From DASZXJ01 sp035545895 (GTDB lineage Bacteria > Planctomycetota > Phycisphaerae > Tepidisphaerales > Tepidisphaeraceae): 8,543 nucleotides of DNA. A program made the position numbers and the translations under genes. Within the stretch, counting starts at the first letter, position 1, and every line of letters starts with the position of its first letter. Positions 6,330 to 8,543 of this stretch are shown here, in pieces. Under the pieces are notes generated by a model. It was given only the letters and a program-made list of their open reading frames with translations. It did no database searches and was not told where the DNA came from. The stretch covers positions 1 to 8,543 of the forward strand of contig DASZXJ010000217.1 in NCBI GenBank assembly GCA_035545895.1, written 5' to 3'.

Positions 6330-6338
6330 TGTTATAAT
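6330..6338 (+). promoter_or_regulatory. Extended -10 promoter of the Uma2 gene
   Basis: TGTTATAAT is a perfect extended -10 element (TG, one base, TATAAT). No -35 box at proper spacing is seen, which is normal for extended -10 promoters. A start about 7 bp after the box would fall near 6345, only one or two bases before ATG 6347, so the mRNA would be leaderless or nearly so. No Shine-Dalgarno is present, which agrees. Confidence 0.55.
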
Positions 6339-6346
6339 GTGTTGAA

Positions 6347-6901
6347 ATGTCGATTATTACTTCAAAATCCATTACTGCTGATGAACTGTTCGCCATGGGC
6401 GACATTGGTCGATGCGAACTTATTTACGGGGAACTGGTCATGATGGGTCCGGCTGGGGCCGAGCACGGAGTGGTGGCGGGACGGATATTTCACGCGATTT
6501 CACAATTTGTAGTGGATCACGATCTCGGTTTGACATTTGCCGCGGAAACCGGCTTCAAACTTGATAACGATCCAGATCTAGTCCGTGCTCCGGATGTGAG
6601 CTATGTGCGAAAAGATCGAGTTGTTGGAGGTGTTCCAAAGACCTATTTTCTCGGGGCACCCGATCTGGCCGTCGAAGTTCTTTCGCCGGGTGATACGCGT
6701 AGAGCCGTTGCCGAGAAGGTGAATGCGTGGCTCGCTTACGGCGCGCTATCGGTGTGGGTAGCTGATTCGAGCAAAATGACGATCGATGTCCATCACACAG
6801 GCGATGAAAAAATCACTTTCTCCGTCAATCAATCGATCAGCGACGATCGAGTTTTGCCAGGTTTTTCATTGCCCCTGAAGAAAATCTTCCAATTGCCATA
6901 G
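6347..6901 (+). CDS. Uma2 family (DUF820) PD-(D/E)XK nuclease-fold protein
   Basis: A complete 184-residue protein, typical Uma2 length. Seen motifs: CELIYGELVMM (23-33), RAPDVSYV (80-87), GAPDLAVEVLSPGD (103-116), then EKVNAWLAYGALSVWVAD (123-140). By family knowledge D83, E110 and K124 would be the active-site positions of the PD-(D/E)XK fold, all present, so the fold looks intact. The biological role of Uma2 proteins is unclear; they exist in many copies in cyanobacteria, planctomycetes and similar genomes. It has its own promoter-like box and no Shine-Dalgarno. By eye it is richer in A/T and in less biased codons than prkA or DUF444, which suggests later arrival. A flavoprotein gene follows after 13 bp. 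Confidence 0.9.
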   Translation: MSIITSKSITADELFAMGDIGRCELIYGELVMMGPAGAEHGVVAGRIFHAISQFVVDHDLGLTFAAETGFKLDNDPDLVRAPDVSYVRKDRVVGGVPKTYFLGAPDLAVEVLSPGDTRRAVAEKVNAWLAYGALSVWVADSSKMTIDVHHTGDEKITFSVNQSISDDRVLPGFSLPLKKIFQLP

Positions 6902-6914
6902 GACATCAAAGAAG

Positions 6915-7475
6915 ATGGCGCAGTTTTTTGAACAGTTAAGTCCCGAATTGGCCGGCTTCATTCGCAAGCAGCCGATGTTTTTTGTTGCATCGGCGGCGGC
7001 GAAGGGCCGGGTCAACCTTTCGCCAAAGGGGATGAATACGCTGCGCGTTTTGGATGACAAGACGGTCGGATATCTCGACATCACCGGCAGCGGCAACGAA
7101 ACGGCTGCTCATGCCCTGCATGATGGACGGCTGACCATGATGTTCTGCAGTTTTGATGATAAACCGCTGATCCTGCGGCTGTATGGTCGCAGCGAGGTGG
7201 TGCCCGCCGGTAGCGGAAAGTTTGAAGAACTGATATCGAAATTCGAACGTTTCCCCGGCGAACGGCAGATGATCCTGCTGCACATTGAATCGCTGCAGAC
7301 TTCCTGCGGATTTGCCGTGCCGCGCATGAAATTGATCGAACACCGCGAAACGCTGGCCGACTGGGCCGCCAAAAAGGGCGAAGCCGCCCTCTGCGAATAT
7401 CGCGATAAAAAGAACGCGAAAAGCATCGACGGGTTGAATACAGGACTGATTTCCACCAGCACTCCGGTCGGTTGA
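6915..7475 (+). CDS. Pyridoxamine 5'-phosphate oxidase-like flavin-binding protein
   Basis: A complete 186-residue protein. Seen: NLSPKGM (34-40), YLDITGSGNETAAH (53-66) and ILRLYGRSEVV (86-96), which match a PNPOx-like split-barrel family with a predicted FMN site. It is not the vitamin B6 enzyme PdxH itself; relatives are mostly uncharacterised flavin- or F420-dependent reductases or general stress proteins. It should act in the cytoplasm, since no signal or membrane segment is visible. AGGA (6900-6903) is 11 nt before ATG 6915 and overlaps the Uma2 stop. SpoVR starts 10 bp after its stop, so it probably shares a transcript with SpoVR. Codon use looks like that of the core genes, so it may belong to the older operon rather than to the inserted part. 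Confidence 0.85.
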   Translation: MAQFFEQLSPELAGFIRKQPMFFVASAAAKGRVNLSPKGMNTLRVLDDKTVGYLDITGSGNETAAHALHDGRLTMMFCSFDDKPLILRLYGRSEVVPAGSGKFEELISKFERFPGERQMILLHIESLQTSCGFAVPRMKLIEHRETLADWAAKKGEAALCEYRDKKNAKSIDGLNTGLISTSTPVG

Positions 7476-7485
7476 CGGATTATTT

Positions 7486-8543
7486 ATGCCATCGCATACC
7501 ACCATCCCATTTCCTCCCGAACTGCTCGCAGCCAAGAAGCAGATTCGCGAACAGGCTCGCTCGTATGGCCTGGATTTCTTCAACGTCATCTACGAGATGT
7601 GCGATTATGAGCAGATGAACCAGATCGCAGCGTATGGCGGATTTCCCCAGCGCTATCCGCACTGGCGATTTGGCGCGGAATACGAACGCCTGCGAAAACA
7701 GCATCACTACGGGCTCGGGCGAATCTACGAAATGGTAATCAACAACGATCCCTGCTACGCCTATCTGCAGGAGTCGAATCAACTGGTCGATCAGAAGCTG
7801 GTCATCGCCCATGTCTACGGCCACGCCGATTTCTTCAAGAACAACCTCTGGTTCAGCCAGACCAATCGGAAGATGATGGACGAGATGGCCAACCACGCCA
7901 CGCGCGTCCGCAAGCACATTGAAAAACATGGACAGGATACGGTGGAGTCCTGGCTGGACGTCTGCCTGAGCATTGACGACCTGATCGACGCCCATGGCAT
8001 GTTCCTTCGCCGCGGCCCCGACGATGTAAAGCCCGAGCCGCAGAAGCGTGAGGAGATGGCGGTTACGAAATTCAAGACGAAGGATTATCTGGATCGATGG
8101 GTCAACCCGCCCGCCGCTTTGGAAGCCGAGGCGAAGAAGCTGCGCGAAAGCCGCGACAAGCATCGTTTCGCCACTCCCTCAAGGCCGACGCGCGACGTCC
8201 TGAAATATCTGCTGGAACATGCGCGCCTGGAAGATTGGCAGGTCGATTGCCTCTCCATCGTTCGCGAGGAAGCCTATTACTTCGCGCCCCAGGGCATGAC
8301 CAAGGTCATGAACGAAGGCTGGGCGAGCTTCTGGCACAGCACGCTGATGACCAGGCATTTCGTCGAAGCCAGGGAAGTGGTTGACTACGCCGACCATCAC
8401 AGCGGCACCGTTCACATGCCGCCGGGCAATTTCAATCCGTACAAAATCGGCATCGAACTGTTCCGAGACATCGAAGATCGCTGGAACAAGGGCAAGTTCG
8501 GCAAGGATTACGACGAATCCGAAAACCTCGGTGAAAAGAAAAA
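7486..8543 (+). CDS. spoVR: SpoVR family protein (YcgB-like), 3' end outside window
   Basis: Open from ATG 7486 to the window end, 352 complete codons; SpoVR proteins are usually about 450-520 residues, so roughly a quarter to a third is missing. Seen: SYGLDFFNVIYEMCDYEQMN (26-45), GGFPQRYPHWRFGAEYERL (51-69), YGHADFFKNN (111-120), NEGWASFWH (276-284) and the segment around HHSGTVHMPPGNFNPYKIG (about 305-323). These are hallmark SpoVR blocks. SpoVR was first linked to spore cortex formation in Bacillus, but the family occurs in many non-sporulating bacteria and usually sits with prkA and DUF444; its activity is unknown. The start is the only ATG that keeps the conserved N-terminus; the binding site is weak (GGA 7477-7479). 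Family call is very secure. Confidence 0.95.
   Translation, partial: MPSHTTIPFPPELLAAKKQIREQARSYGLDFFNVIYEMCDYEQMNQIAAYGGFPQRYPHWRFGAEYERLRKQHHYGLGRIYEMVINNDPCYAYLQESNQLVDQKLVIAHVYGHADFFKNNLWFSQTNRKMMDEMANHATRVRKHIEKHGQDTVESWLDVCLSIDDLIDAHGMFLRRGPDDVKPEPQKREEMAVTKFKTKDYLDRWVNPPAALEAEAKKLRESRDKHRFATPSRPTRDVLKYLLEHARLEDWQVDCLSIVREEAYYFAPQGMTKVMNEGWASFWHSTLMTRHFVEAREVVDYADHHSGTVHMPPGNFNPYKIGIELFRDIEDRWNKGKFGKDYDESENLGEKK

Noticed and set aside
7480..8163. Minus-strand open frame of 227 codons opposite SpoVR
   Set aside because: The + strand encodes unmistakable SpoVR blocks over the same bases; the opposite frame shows no motif.

Overview
The window looks like chromosomal DNA from a bacterium of moderately high GC, most likely a planctomycete (Phycisphaerae-like is a guess). 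The lineage rests on gene content only: a DUF1800/DUF1501 pair of exported proteins is very common there, and it sits beside a PrkA/DUF444/SpoVR module. No rRNA, tRNA, CRISPR array or transposase gene was seen. All convincing genes are on the + strand.

Layout. (1) 1-519 is the 3' end of a DUF1800 gene, followed by a long hairpin (526-608) and a complete Tat-signal DUF1501 gene (617-1918). (2) 1919-2259 is a non-coding leader with two tandem stem-loops, a TATAAT box and small repeats. (3) 2260-5794 holds prkA, a small two-helix membrane protein and a DUF444/YeaH gene, with a hairpin in each gap. (4) 5795-6346 is a disturbed zone: a small gene with a frameshift, a second small gene, and a 57-bp near-copy of the last bases of the DUF444 gene. 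(5) 6347-7475 holds a Uma2-family nuclease-fold gene, with its own extended -10 promoter almost touching the start codon, and a pyridoxamine-phosphate-oxidase-like flavoprotein gene. (6) 7486-8543 is the 5' two-thirds of a SpoVR gene that runs off the end of the window.

How the genes fit together. PrkA (AAA+/serine kinase), DUF444 (von Willebrand A-type protein, YeaH) and SpoVR (YcgB) form a well-known conserved trio linked to stationary-phase, stress or sporulation physiology. Here the trio is in its usual order but is split between DUF444 and SpoVR by about 1.7 kb of accessory genes. The duplicated DUF444 tail marks the left part of that interruption and suggests a recombination or insertion event that left the DUF444 reading frame whole. 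This disturbed zone, the hairpins that fill the gaps, and the extra membrane protein between prkA and DUF444 are the most notable points. No entirely new system can be proven from the sequence alone.
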